Of a stretch of 64,000 nucleotides of DNA, positions 26,061 to 34,570 are shown piece by piece (position 1 is the first letter of the stretch; every line of letters starts with the position of its first letter). The position numbers and the translations under genes were made by a program. The notes beneath the pieces are model-generated. The model saw nothing but the letters and a program-made list of their open reading frames with translations, made no database searches and was not told the origin of the DNA. Origin of the DNA: Bacteroidaceae bacterium (lineage in GTDB: Bacteria > Bacteroidota > Bacteroidia > Bacteroidales > Muribaculaceae); the NCBI GenBank assembly GCA_021768245.1, contig JAETNO010000006.1, positions 47,355 through 111,354 on the forward strand, given 5' to 3'.

Positions 26061-28503
26061 TTGGGTAGAGGCTTTCCCACCAGGTGGGATCGTCCTGAAG
26101 ATATTTCGCGAACCATGCAAAAATGGTGTTCTGCCATTGGGCCCGTTTGTTGAATTCCATAATCTGGTGGTTCGCATCTTTCACGGCTACAAATGCAGTC
26201 TCACGGCCAAGAAGCTTGAGGGCTGTATACATCTGTATGCTTTCACCGACCGGCACATTGGTGTCGGCATCTCCGTGAAGGAAGAGAATTGGAGTATGTA
26301 TTTTGTCGGCATTGTAGAGCGGGCTCCGTTTCACATAGAGGTCGGGATGGGTCCATGGATAACTGTTTGCCATGCTGACCTCGCTATAGGAATAACCCCA
26401 GTAACCTTCACCCCAATAGCTTGTATGGTCACTGATTCCCGCGTGTGATATGGCGGCCGCGAAAATATCTGTTTTTGTCTGGAGATATTGGGTCATGAAG
26501 CCTCCGTAGGAAGCACCGATACATCCTATTTTATTCTTGTCTACCCATGGATGGGTTTCGCAGAATTGCTTAACCCCTTCGATTATATCTTCAGCCACTC
26601 CCTCTCCGGCGGTGTTAACATGGCGTGCGGCGAATTCCTGTCCGAAACCGGTGCTGCCACTCGGGATTATGACGAGAACTACATAGCCGTTTGCTGCATA
26701 GAGATGATGAGGATAGCGACTTTCCATCGTGCGGCTTGTAGGGCTGCATCCCCCGTAGTAGTTTACAATCATCGGGTATTTCCGCGATGAATCAAAATCA
26801 GGCGGCAGTATATAGCGGGCGCAGATACTGTCACCACGAGAGGTTTTGAAATCCCATCCTTCACACTTACCCAGCATGATGCCGTCGAGACGCTCGGCAC
26901 TTAGGTCTTTAATCAAGGTATGACGGAGATTCTTAGTATTCAGTGAATATAGACGGTCGCTGTTGTTGGCTCCCTGTCCAAAATAAACGAGAAGGGGAGA
27001 GCTTGAAGCTGTCGAGAAGGAGAAAACATTTTCTTCCTGTGCTCCGAGGTTTTCAATCCGGTCCGTTTGAGGGTTCGCACGGTAGAGCGAGATGAGGTCA
27101 CGGTTTTCAGCAGTAAAATATATATTTCCGTCATTACGGTTCCATGCGAATGATTCGACCGACGGATGGAAGTCACGAGTCAGAGCTGTGATATCTCCTT
27201 TTTCAATGTCCATCACATAAAGCTGATTGTCGGTCATGCTCGGAGTCATTCCTTCAGGAAGAATCTTCCCTATTCCGCCGAAACTTTCCGGAGTGGCAAC
27301 GAGTGCCACGGATTTTCCGTCAGGAGAAAGTCTGGCTGTTCCAATGAACCCCTCTTTATCGATTAACTGTTTGCAATCATTTGTGACAAGATTGAGAAGG
27401 TAGAGCGACGTAAGTGTGGTGGGACGTTTTTCAAGACGGGATTCATATGTCGAGAACAGTAACTTGTTTCCGTCGTCTGAAAGCCCTGCATAAGCGACAT
27501 TCCTGAAACCGAATGTAAGAGGTACAGACAGCCCTGTGGCCATATTGTATTTCATGATAACACCACGGTCGCGCCAACCTGGCTGACGGTCTTCCGGGTT
27601 TATTATCTCGTATAGGTCTGCGCTTTTTTCCTTTGGCCCTTTTTGCTCTTTGGTGTATACGAGAAAATCTTCTGTCGGCGAGATTATGAAATTCCGTTCA
27701 GGTATATTCCAGGCAATTATGGATTCTGAAGAATCTTCGGGGTCGAACGTCAGGAGTTGTATTTTGCCGTTGACTTCACGGGTAAAATATAGCTTATCTG
27801 ATTTGGGCATCCATTTCAATGATTCTCCATTGGTAGCTATTTTCCTCCCGGTTTTACATTCAGTCAGTTCGCTGCTGTATGTATTGTTGCCTCCGTCATG
27901 AGTGTAGTAATAATATGTCAGGAGATATTTCCCGGATGGTGAAAGATTGGCAGACCAGAACCTGCGACCGGTCATTACATCCCGTATCGTATAGCGTCGC
28001 TTGTCGCTATTACCGATTGTCAATAAATCAGGACGGTCACATATGATTGACACTCCGATTGAATTATTCGAATTTATTCCGTCGGTCAGACATTTGATTG
28101 TCACACGGTGGGTTGCAGGAACCAGGCAGAGTTCTTCATTGTCAATCTTTGTTCCGTCGAGGTATATTTCCCGGTTTTTGGCTCCGTCAATCTTCAATGC
28201 CCCTTTTACATAGCGTTCGTTGTCTATGGTGAAGGTCAGAAGATGGATTGCCGTGCCGTCTGCAGAAGGCAGTGTCGGTGTGACGAGATCTGTACCATTA
28301 TTAGCGAGTTCGAGAGATATTGGTGTCGAAATAAGAGAGGTCTGGTCAAATTTCTTTGAATTGACATCCACGCTGTCTACCATAAATGGCTGGCTAAGCT
28401 TGAAAGGCCCTGCGTATTTCATCGCAGTTACCTTTATTTCTTCTGAGTGGGCTAAGAAGCATAGTCCGATAGAAATCGCTGCCGTTAGAAATCTTTTGTC
28501 CAT
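26044..28503 (-). CDS. Exported S9-family prolyl oligopeptidase-like peptidase
   Basis: A protein of about 819 residues with a signal peptide (MDKRFLTAAISIGLCFLAHS). The N-terminal two-thirds is a WD40/beta-propeller-like DPP-IV domain (LSPSGKYLLTYYYY, LSPDGKSVALVATP). The C-terminal alpha/beta hydrolase domain carries the nucleophile Ser665 in GASYGGF, an acid residue in LHGDADTNVP and the histidine in KDANHQIMEF. It probably cleaves dipeptides or short peptides in the periplasm, which suits a proteolytic gut anaerobe. A second in-frame ATG lies at 28512. The -7 box TAACTTTG at 28531-28538 (minus) fits either start. Confidence 0.9.
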   Translation of the reverse strand: MDKRFLTAAISIGLCFLAHSEEIKVTAMKYAGPFKLSQPFMVDSVDVNSKKFDQTSLISTPISLELANNGTDLVTPTLPSADGTAIHLLTFTIDNERYVKGALKIDGAKNREIYLDGTKIDNEELCLVPATHRVTIKCLTDGINSNNSIGVSIICDRPDLLTIGNSDKRRYTIRDVMTGRRFWSANLSPSGKYLLTYYYYTHDGGNNTYSSELTECKTGRKIATNGESLKWMPKSDKLYFTREVNGKIQLLTFDPEDSSESIIAWNIPERNFIISPTEDFLVYTKEQKGPKEKSADLYEIINPEDRQPGWRDRGVIMKYNMATGLSVPLTFGFRNVAYAGLSDDGNKLLFSTYESRLEKRPTTLTSLYLLNLVTNDCKQLIDKEGFIGTARLSPDGKSVALVATPESFGGIGKILPEGMTPSMTDNQLYVMDIEKGDITALTRDFHPSVESFAWNRNDGNIYFTAENRDLISLYRANPQTDRIENLGAQEENVFSFSTASSSPLLVYFGQGANNSDRLYSLNTKNLRHTLIKDLSAERLDGIMLGKCEGWDFKTSRGDSICARYILPPDFDSSRKYPMIVNYYGGCSPTSRTMESRYPHHLYAANGYVVLVIIPSGSTGFGQEFAARHVNTAGEGVAEDIIEGVKQFCETHPWVDKNKIGCIGASYGGFMTQYLQTKTDIFAAAISHAGISDHTSYWGEGYWGYSYSEVSMANSYPWTHPDLYVKRSPLYNADKIHTPILFLHGDADTNVPVGESIQMYTALKLLGRETAFVAVKDANHQIMEFNKRAQWQNTIFAWFAKYLQDDPTWWESLYPTKAMR

Positions 28504-28530
28504 GCAAGTCATATTAGATATTCAATATGA

Positions 28531-28538
28531 CAAAGTTA
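28531..28538 (-). promoter_or_regulatory. -7 promoter element of the S9 peptidase gene
   Basis: Minus-strand TAACTTTG lies 18-27 bases ahead of the two candidate ATGs. No convincing -33 element is present. Confidence 0.5.
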
Positions 28539-28600
28539 CAAAATAAATTTGACGGCAGGAATGATAAAGGCGTAATTTGATATCGACCGGCCCAGACCTT

Positions 28601-30214
28601 TCAGACTTTTTCTTTTCCGTGGGAACTTATAGCATTGTTTTCGGCCTCTTCCACCTCTTCTTCGCTTGGCTCATAGCCCGGAGCCCATTTCGAGACTTCC
28701 GACGGTTTCCGCCCTTCAATCTGCCAGTCGAAAGGATAGAAATGTGCGTTCGGATTGCGCCACGAAGGTTTTCTGCATGCGTATACTATAAGCGGTAATG
28801 CAAGGAAAAGTCCTACTCCTACCACAATTATGCCTATATATATGATTGGACTGCCTGTCGTGATTTGTGCCGGAGGAATATAGCTCAGTACGAGAGCGGC
28901 AAGAGCTCCGAATATACCTACTCCGCACACAATCCACTCTCCAATCTTACCTCCGGGCACTTTAAACCCCCTTTTCTTGTTGGGCTGTGTTCGACGAAGA
29001 CGTATGAAAGCACCATAAATCATCAGTACAAGAATCAGATATATTATGGTAGACATCTGTGACATTATCTGGTAAGCTGATTCCACGGTAGGAAGCACCA
29101 GTAATACGAGTGTAAGAATTGAAACCACGAACCCTTCAAGTAGAAGTATCGGTTTGTTGATTCCGTTTTTATTGATTTTCTGTAGGCATGGAGGCAGGTA
29201 TCCTGATTGCCCGACAGCCATGACTCCCGTGGTGGGGCCCGTTACGAGTGCACTTATCTGACCGATTACACCGAACATGATGAAAAGGGCCATGACATTT
29301 CCGAGCCATCCGAGTCCGAAACTTTGCCACAGGGTGTTGTAGGCTAAAAGTAAAGATTGAAGCAGGTCTATGTTTTCTGTTGGGATAACCACTCCTATCA
29401 CGAGGGTTCCGAGTGTATAGACAATCACTATTATCGCTATGGCGATGAATACGGCTTTAGGAAATTGTTTTGCAGGATTGGTCATGTCATTGATATGTAC
29501 GGCCTGAATTTCCATGCCTCCGTAAAAAAGGAATATCGAAGCGGCAAGTACAATCGTTGAGAGATGCGAGAAATTTGGCAAGAACGGCTGTGGAGTGAGC
29601 TCTATTGTTTTACCCATGCAGACGTAGATTATACCCAATACCAATAGTATGGCACCCGGAATTATAGTTCCGAAGAGTCCGCCCATGGTGGAAAGTCTGT
29701 TGGCGGATTTCTGTCCGCGGAATGAATTGAAAGTCGCTGCCCAATACATCAACAGGGCTATCACAAGTGTATATATCTTATTTGAGGCGAGACGTTGGTC
29801 AAAACTTTCCGGCCAGAATATATATGCAAGTGATGCCGCCCCGAACATCAACACTGTCGGGAACCAGAAAATAATCATCTGCCATTCAAAAAACATACCT
29901 GTCCATCCCCATTTTGGGCCGAACGCTTCAGAAATCCATCGGTAAAGCCCTCCCGATTTTGTATAGGTTGACGCAAGTTCCGCACACACGAGAGAATAGG
30001 GGAGAAGGAAGACCACCGCAGCGAATACATAATAGAAAATTGACTGAACTCCGAATTTAGCCTCTGATGGCAATCCCCTTAGACTGAGAATCGAAGTGAT
30101 TATCAGTATAGCCATTGCCATTGTAGTGAGAGTCCCTTTGGCTGTTGAAACGATTTTTTTACGTCCGGATTTGGTCGTTTCCGGTTCTTTTGACGGAGTT
30201 CCTGTTGTATTCAT
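28601..30214 (-). CDS. APC-family amino acid antiporter, GadC-like
   Basis: A 537-residue inner-membrane transporter with about 12 helices. It matches the glutamate:GABA antiporter group of the APC superfamily: ILSLRGLPSEAKFGVQSIFYY in helix 1, CAELASTYTKSGGLYRWISEAFGPKWG after helix 2, FFYGGMEIQAVHIND-like sequence in helix 6 and a polar C-terminal tail. No glutamate decarboxylase or glutaminase gene lies next to it in the window, so the substrate could be another amino acid pair. The ATG at 30214 is preferred over one at 30238 because the extra residues are not part of the family. Confidence 0.87.
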   Translation of the reverse strand: MNTTGTPSKEPETTKSGRKKIVSTAKGTLTTMAMAILIITSILSLRGLPSEAKFGVQSIFYYVFAAVVFLLPYSLVCAELASTYTKSGGLYRWISEAFGPKWGWTGMFFEWQMIIFWFPTVLMFGAASLAYIFWPESFDQRLASNKIYTLVIALLMYWAATFNSFRGQKSANRLSTMGGLFGTIIPGAILLVLGIIYVCMGKTIELTPQPFLPNFSHLSTIVLAASIFLFYGGMEIQAVHINDMTNPAKQFPKAVFIAIAIIVIVYTLGTLVIGVVIPTENIDLLQSLLLAYNTLWQSFGLGWLGNVMALFIMFGVIGQISALVTGPTTGVMAVGQSGYLPPCLQKINKNGINKPILLLEGFVVSILTLVLLVLPTVESAYQIMSQMSTIIYLILVLMIYGAFIRLRRTQPNKKRGFKVPGGKIGEWIVCGVGIFGALAALVLSYIPPAQITTGSPIIYIGIIVVGVGLFLALPLIVYACRKPSWRNPNAHFYPFDWQIEGRKPSEVSKWAPGYEPSEEEVEEAENNAISSHGKEKV

Positions 30215-30314
30215 ATGATAAAATCGAAGAGGGTTCATATATCAAACAAAATTTATCATATAATAGTTGGTGGAATCCAATCTGAATGAAAGCTGGAATC
30301 AGAGTATATATGTC

Positions 30315-30342
30315 AGAGGGCCGTACTTTTGTACGACCCTCT
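30315..30342. terminator. Hairpin between the ECF-S gene and the GadC-like gene
   Basis: AGAGGGCCGTAC (30315-30326) pairs with GTACGACCCTCT (30331-30342) around TTTT, with one mismatch. It lies just past the 3' end of the minus-strand ECF-S gene. The T-run is weak on the minus strand, so termination strength is uncertain. Confidence 0.55.
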
Positions 30343-30363
30343 CTTTGTCATTGTCTGTTTTTA

Positions 30364-30876
30364 TCAGTCCCTGATATGGTTTATGAGAATCCAGCCTGCA
30401 AAAATTTGCAGCAGGAGCCCGGGATAACCAATGATTATGTCTTGTAATGGTGCTGTTATGCTACCGGTTATTATGGCCTCTAAAAATCCGCCGATAAGTT
30501 GGTAAGAAATTACTACCAGTGCTATTATAAATAGTTTTGCATGTCTGAGATATTTTGCTGCGATTGATGCGGCCAATGCAAGCGTAGAGGATTTTACAAT
30601 AATAATCGGAAGCATGGTTGCTGATGGCATGGCAAACAGAATATGGTTGGCAATGGGTGAGATTATGGCAGTTAGCATGCCGACTTTCCATCCATATTTA
30701 TAGGCTCCGATAAGTGTGAAAAAATAGATTGGGAGAAAACGTAGTCCTCCTTGTGGCAAGAGATGGCATAACTGTGGGAAAATTATGTTTCCGACAATGA
30801 ATAAGGCGGCATAAAGATAGGTACGCTTACAAAGAAAGCCAAGTGAGTGGAGTGTTACAGTATTGGTCGTTTGCAT
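30364..30876 (-). CDS. ECF-type transporter S component-like membrane protein
   Basis: A 170-residue, very hydrophobic protein with about five or six helices. The pattern GGLRFLPIYFFTLIGAYKYGWKVGMLTAIISPIANHILF is typical of small-molecule-binding S components of energy-coupling-factor transporters (vitamin uptake). No EcfA or EcfT gene is in the window, so a shared module elsewhere would be needed. It is the last gene of the unit with the DUF1893, AKR and NapHG genes, 19 bases after the DUF1893 stop. The substrate is unknown. Family assignment rests on hydrophobic pattern and size. Confidence 0.7.
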   Translation of the reverse strand: MQTTNTVTLHSLGFLCKRTYLYAALFIVGNIIFPQLCHLLPQGGLRFLPIYFFTLIGAYKYGWKVGMLTAIISPIANHILFAMPSATMLPIIIVKSSTLALAASIAAKYLRHAKLFIIALVVISYQLIGGFLEAIITGSITAPLQDIIIGYPGLLLQIFAGWILINHIRD

Positions 30877-30895
30877 ATATATCGTCAGTTTATAT

Positions 30896-31327
30896 TTATT
30901 GTTTCTGTTGCGTCATGAATTCATCAATCTGTTCGATACATTCCCGGGCGGTCTGGCAGTCCCTGCAACGGGTCTCAAGGGGGCACCATCCTGAGCGTGT
31001 ACGGTTTATTATATGTGGTGTCAGCATGCTATAATAAACAGGTATTGTAGTGGCAGAGAGCAAATCCAGTGCAAGTTCACTGATTGTCTGTGCGTATATT
31101 CCTGCCGCTCCTCCGGTTATCATAAGAGCTGCTGCAGCTTTGCCTACAACTTTATCGGCTACGAAGGCACCCTTAAGCAACTCCGGTGACGAGTTTAGAA
31201 GATGCCATAAATCAGCCACTCCTCGTTGGCAGAACTCCATTTGTTCTCCGAAGCCTGTGATTACTGCGAGACTATTGTCCGGCTTTGAATTGAGCAAATA
31301 GATTGCCCCAATCAGCGGTTTTGGCAT
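30896..31327 (-). CDS. DUF1893 protein
   Basis: A protein of about 143 residues, similar in pattern to DUF1893 (a cytidine-deaminase-like fold without proven activity). It has VADLWHLLNSSPELLKGAFVADKVVGKAAA and ISELALDLLSATTIPVYY in the order expected, then a Cys-rich end (CPLETRCRDCQTARECIEQ) with four Cys that may bind metal. I chose the ATG at 31327, where family similarity begins; the ATG at 31369 would add 14 unrelated residues. It sits between the iron-sulfur AKR and the ECF-S gene in one minus-strand unit. Confidence 0.75.
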   Translation of the reverse strand: MPKPLIGAIYLLNSKPDNSLAVITGFGEQMEFCQRGVADLWHLLNSSPELLKGAFVADKVVGKAAAALMITGGAAGIYAQTISELALDLLSATTIPVYYSMLTPHIINRTRSGWCPLETRCRDCQTARECIEQIDEFMTQQKQ

Positions 31328-31408
31328 CAGACAGAGATTATTATGGATGTTTGAACTTGAAATTGGCATTAGCTGTTTTAAAAATTTATAATATGATGTT
31401 TAATAGAC

Positions 31409-32809
31409 TCAGGCGTCATTCCGCTTCAACTTTTCAACATAGTCGCTTATACGGGACATTTCGGCGGGAATGTCTATGTTTTGGGGACAATGCGGTTTGC
31501 ATTTTCCACAGGCTATGCAATGGTCAGCCTGTCTTAGGCGGGGGACACTCCGGTCATATCCAACAAGGAATGCCCGCCGTTGACGGCGGTATTCCTCAGA
31601 GCCAGCATCTTGTGGAATATTGCCTTCATTGACACATTTATTATAGTGGAGGAGGACTCCGGGAATGTCAAGACCATAGGGGCAGGGCATGCAATATTTG
31701 CAGTCGTTACAAGCTATGGTGGGGTATTGCACCATGAGGTCGGCCATACGGTAGAGAAAATCGTTTTCCTCTTTTGTGAGTGGCACTAATGGACAGAATG
31801 AGCGGAGATTATCATCAAGATGTTCCATATAGGTCATGCCGCTTAGCACTGTCAGTACATTTTCATGTGAACCACAGTAACGGAAAGCCCATGAAGCCAC
31901 GCTGCGTTGAGGGTCAAATTGCTTTAGACTTGTGGCCACATGGTCGGGCACATTGGCGAGGCGTCCCCCCAGGAGCGGCTCCATGATTACAGCTTGAATA
32001 CCGTGCTTTTCCAGTTCTCCGAGGAGATATTCAGCATCGGTATTGCGTGGATTTAGCTCGGAAGCATGTTTCCAGTCAAGATAGTTGAGCTGAATCTGTA
32101 CGAAGTCCCAGCCGTATTTATCGTTTTCCGAAAGAAGATAGTCGAACACCTCGATATCGCCATGATATGAGAAACCGAGATTCCTGATTCGGCCGCGTTT
32201 CCTTTCTTCTATGAGGAAATCGAGCATACCGTTGTCAAGATATCGTCCGTGAAGAGCCTCCATGCCTCCCATACCGATGCCGTGAAGGAGCAGATAGTCA
32301 ATGTAATCGGTCTGTAATTCCTTAAATGAGTTGCGGTACATTTTCATGGATTCCTCTCGGCTCCATGTCTGAGGCGCGAAGTTCGAAAGCTTGGTAGCAA
32401 TGAAATATCTGTCGCGTGGATGCCGCTTGAGAGCGATGCCGGTCGCTTTTTCAGAAAGACCTTTGCAATAGGCGGGAGAGGTATCGAAATAATTCACGCC
32501 ATGGGCTATTGCCGTATCGACAAGTTGATTGATTGTTTCCTGGTCAAGTTCTCCGTCTGGTGTAGTGGGCCAACGCATGCATCCATATCCGAGAAGCGAC
32601 ACTTTGTCGCCGGTTTTGGAATTTACACGGTAGGTCATACTGCCATTGGATATGGGGGTAAGGGCAATCTGTCCCTGATTCGTATTTTTCTCACCTTTGC
32701 ATGCTGCCATGTATGCGCCTGCGGAGACTGCCGCTCCCAAGCCGAGGCGTTTGAGAAATCCGCGTCTGTCGAGGCCGTGGTTTTTATCGTTATTTTTCAT
32801 TTCTTTCAT
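31409..32809 (-). CDS. Tat-exported aldo/keto reductase with two 4Fe-4S clusters
   Basis: A 466-residue protein. A twin-arginine signal (DRRGFLKRLGLG, Arg15-Arg16) ends in a lipobox-like MAAC (Cys37), suggesting export in folded form and perhaps lipid anchoring. The AKR barrel retains the catalytic tetrad Asp109, Tyr114, Lys140 and His176. Two ferredoxin-type clusters follow: CNDCKYCMPCP (Cys367-Cys376) and CIACGKCKPHCP (Cys431-Cys441). The start overlaps the stop of the upstream NapHG-type gene (ATGA), so the two proteins are probably made together. I infer that electrons pass from menaquinol through NapHG to this enzyme; its substrate is unknown. Confidence 0.88.
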   Translation of the reverse strand: MKEMKNNDKNHGLDRRGFLKRLGLGAAVSAGAYMAACKGEKNTNQGQIALTPISNGSMTYRVNSKTGDKVSLLGYGCMRWPTTPDGELDQETINQLVDTAIAHGVNYFDTSPAYCKGLSEKATGIALKRHPRDRYFIATKLSNFAPQTWSREESMKMYRNSFKELQTDYIDYLLLHGIGMGGMEALHGRYLDNGMLDFLIEERKRGRIRNLGFSYHGDIEVFDYLLSENDKYGWDFVQIQLNYLDWKHASELNPRNTDAEYLLGELEKHGIQAVIMEPLLGGRLANVPDHVATSLKQFDPQRSVASWAFRYCGSHENVLTVLSGMTYMEHLDDNLRSFCPLVPLTKEENDFLYRMADLMVQYPTIACNDCKYCMPCPYGLDIPGVLLHYNKCVNEGNIPQDAGSEEYRRQRRAFLVGYDRSVPRLRQADHCIACGKCKPHCPQNIDIPAEMSRISDYVEKLKRNDA

Positions 32810-34275
32810 ATAATCTTATGGGTTTGATGCCCCTCTACATAGATTGCGCTGAAAGGCCTTGACGGACAAAGATATTCACAGGCTCCACATCCGATACAGC
32901 GAGCTTCGTTGACCACGGGGATTTTTACGGATTCCGGATTGCTGACATCGGATGCTACCATAGTGATAGCTCCGACTGGGCAATGGCGTGCGCAATTCCC
33001 GCATGAGTCTCCTTTGGTCAGCGGGATGCAGTTTTCTTTAATCCATACCGCATGGCCGATTTGGATTGATGATTTTTCCGCACGGTCGATTTTGATTATA
33101 GCCCCTGTCGGACATACTTCTGAGCAAGCTGTACATTCCGGACGACAATATCCTGATTCATATGATGATTCCGGTTGCATGAAGGTGGCCAGTTTACTGG
33201 ATGGTCGCAGGACACCGTTTGGACAGTTCGCGATGCACAGCTGGCATGCCGTGCAATGGCTTGAAAGATTGTTCAGGCTTATTGCCCCCGGGGGGACTAT
33301 CCGTGTGGCCCTGTTTGGAATCTTTTTCTCTTCGATGATTGCCAGACCACCGTCGACTGTCTTTTCCTGCGCGCGTAGAGTCGCACTTGCCGCCATGACT
33401 CCTATTCCTGCGATGAATTTTCTTCTGTCTGAATCAATCGTTTTTCCCTCGGGCTTCGAATGGGTGTAGCTTATCGCTCCTTGATGGCAGTTGCCGATAC
33501 AGTCCATACATGCGACGCAACGTGTGTAGTCAATAGTGTGATTCGCCGGATTGATGCACGCTCCTTTACATCTGCGGGCACAGAGGCCGCAACTGTTGCA
33601 TTTGGACGTATCAATGACCGGTTTTAGCCATGAATAGCGCGAGAAAAATCCGAGAACTGTGCCTACAGGGCATATTGTGTTGCAATATGTACGTCCATTT
33701 CTCCAGGCCAATATTGCCAGGACCGTCAAGCTGACAATCGCGACAATCAGGGTATAGATATTGTGACCGGCTGTCTTTGTATGATAAAAGGCATAACTGT
33801 CCATATTTTGGGCTATGTCGGCAAAAAGGTTATTGCCCCATACATATATAGGTGATATAAGATTGGTGATAATTCTGCCATATGTGCTGTAGGGAGCTAT
33901 TAAGGCAGCAATCCATATCATCCCAATCACTATAAGAAATATGAATATCGCTAATGTCGCATAACGGACGATGTTTAATGCCGGCGAGTAGCTGTATCGG
34001 TTGCGGTTTTTCTTCCCTCGTCTACCAAGCCATCCGAAAAAGTCCTGCATAACTCCGAGGGGACAGATTATCGAACAGTATATTCGCCCGAATATGAGAG
34101 TCAAGGCTATCAGGACAATGACAACTGCAATATTCAAAGCCAATACAGCCGGAAGGAACTGTATCTTGGCCATCCAGCCGAACCAATGGCGTGCGGTGCC
34201 GGTAAAATCTAAAAACAGAAACGTGATGCATAGCCAGAAAATCAAGGCGAGCCCCACACGTACATTTTTAAGCAT
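32806..34275 (-). CDS. NapH-NapG fusion: quinol dehydrogenase with six 4Fe-4S motifs
   Basis: A 489-residue fusion. Residues 1-265 are NapH-like: four or five helices, two CxxxCP motifs (YCSIICPLG, 67-73; YCNTICPVG, 198-204) and two ferredoxin clusters (226-265). An internal twin-arginine motif follows (SDRRKFIAGIGVMAAS, Arg284-Arg285), then a NapG-like region with four more clusters (CTACQLCIANCP, CTACSEVCP, CGNCARHCP, CIGCGACEYLCP). NapGH passes electrons from menaquinol to periplasmic reductases. No nitrate reductase gene is near; the partner is the AKR that overlaps by 4 bases. I chose ATG 34275 because AAAGGG lies 6-11 bases upstream and the promoter leaves a suitable leader; ATG 34290 is possible. 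Confidence 0.86.
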   Translation of the reverse strand: MLKNVRVGLALIFWLCITFLFLDFTGTARHWFGWMAKIQFLPAVLALNIAVVIVLIALTLIFGRIYCSIICPLGVMQDFFGWLGRRGKKNRNRYSYSPALNIVRYATLAIFIFLIVIGMIWIAALIAPYSTYGRIITNLISPIYVWGNNLFADIAQNMDSYAFYHTKTAGHNIYTLIVAIVSLTVLAILAWRNGRTYCNTICPVGTVLGFFSRYSWLKPVIDTSKCNSCGLCARRCKGACINPANHTIDYTRCVACMDCIGNCHQGAISYTHSKPEGKTIDSDRRKFIAGIGVMAASATLRAQEKTVDGGLAIIEEKKIPNRATRIVPPGAISLNNLSSHCTACQLCIANCPNGVLRPSSKLATFMQPESSYESGYCRPECTACSEVCPTGAIIKIDRAEKSSIQIGHAVWIKENCIPLTKGDSCGNCARHCPVGAITMVASDVSNPESVKIPVVNEARCIGCGACEYLCPSRPFSAIYVEGHQTHKII

Positions 34276-34300
34276 AATTTTCCCTTTCATGATATGGTAG

Positions 34301-34332
34301 CAAAATTAGTGAAAATTAAGTAGGTTTGCAAT
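34301..34332 (-). promoter_or_regulatory. Promoter of the NapHG-AKR-DUF1893-ECF-S unit
   Basis: Minus-strand TAATTTTG (34301-34308) with ATTG 20 bases upstream (34329-34332). The start is near 34297, giving a leader of about 20 bases to the ATG at 34275. Confidence 0.6.
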
Positions 34333-34453
34333 AGGTTTTAGTCTGTGCAAACTACCATATTCACGGTTATTATGACCAATTTTATGGATATCGTCCAATA
34401 AATGGACTGTTTTGTGCGTCTGTAAGAAAAATGAGTCTTATTGTTGCAAATGC

Positions 34454-34484
34454 TTTGTGAATTCAAATAAAAGTTGTAACTTTG
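34454..34484 (+). promoter_or_regulatory. Promoter of gdhA
   Basis: TTTG (34454-34457), a 19-base spacer and TAACTTTG (34477-34484) are a full consensus match. The leader is about 83 bases. Confidence 0.8.
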
Positions 34485-34570
34485 TCGCGAAATGATTGAA
34501 ATTTTTGACAAATTGTCATTGAATCTTTAGGTATAACCAAATATTTCCCAATTTCAAAGGTAAGTAACGT

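Noticed and set aside
32806..34275. Nitrate or nitrite respiration locus
   Set aside because: NapH/NapG-like domains are present, but no napA, napB, nrfA or other reductase gene lies in the window.
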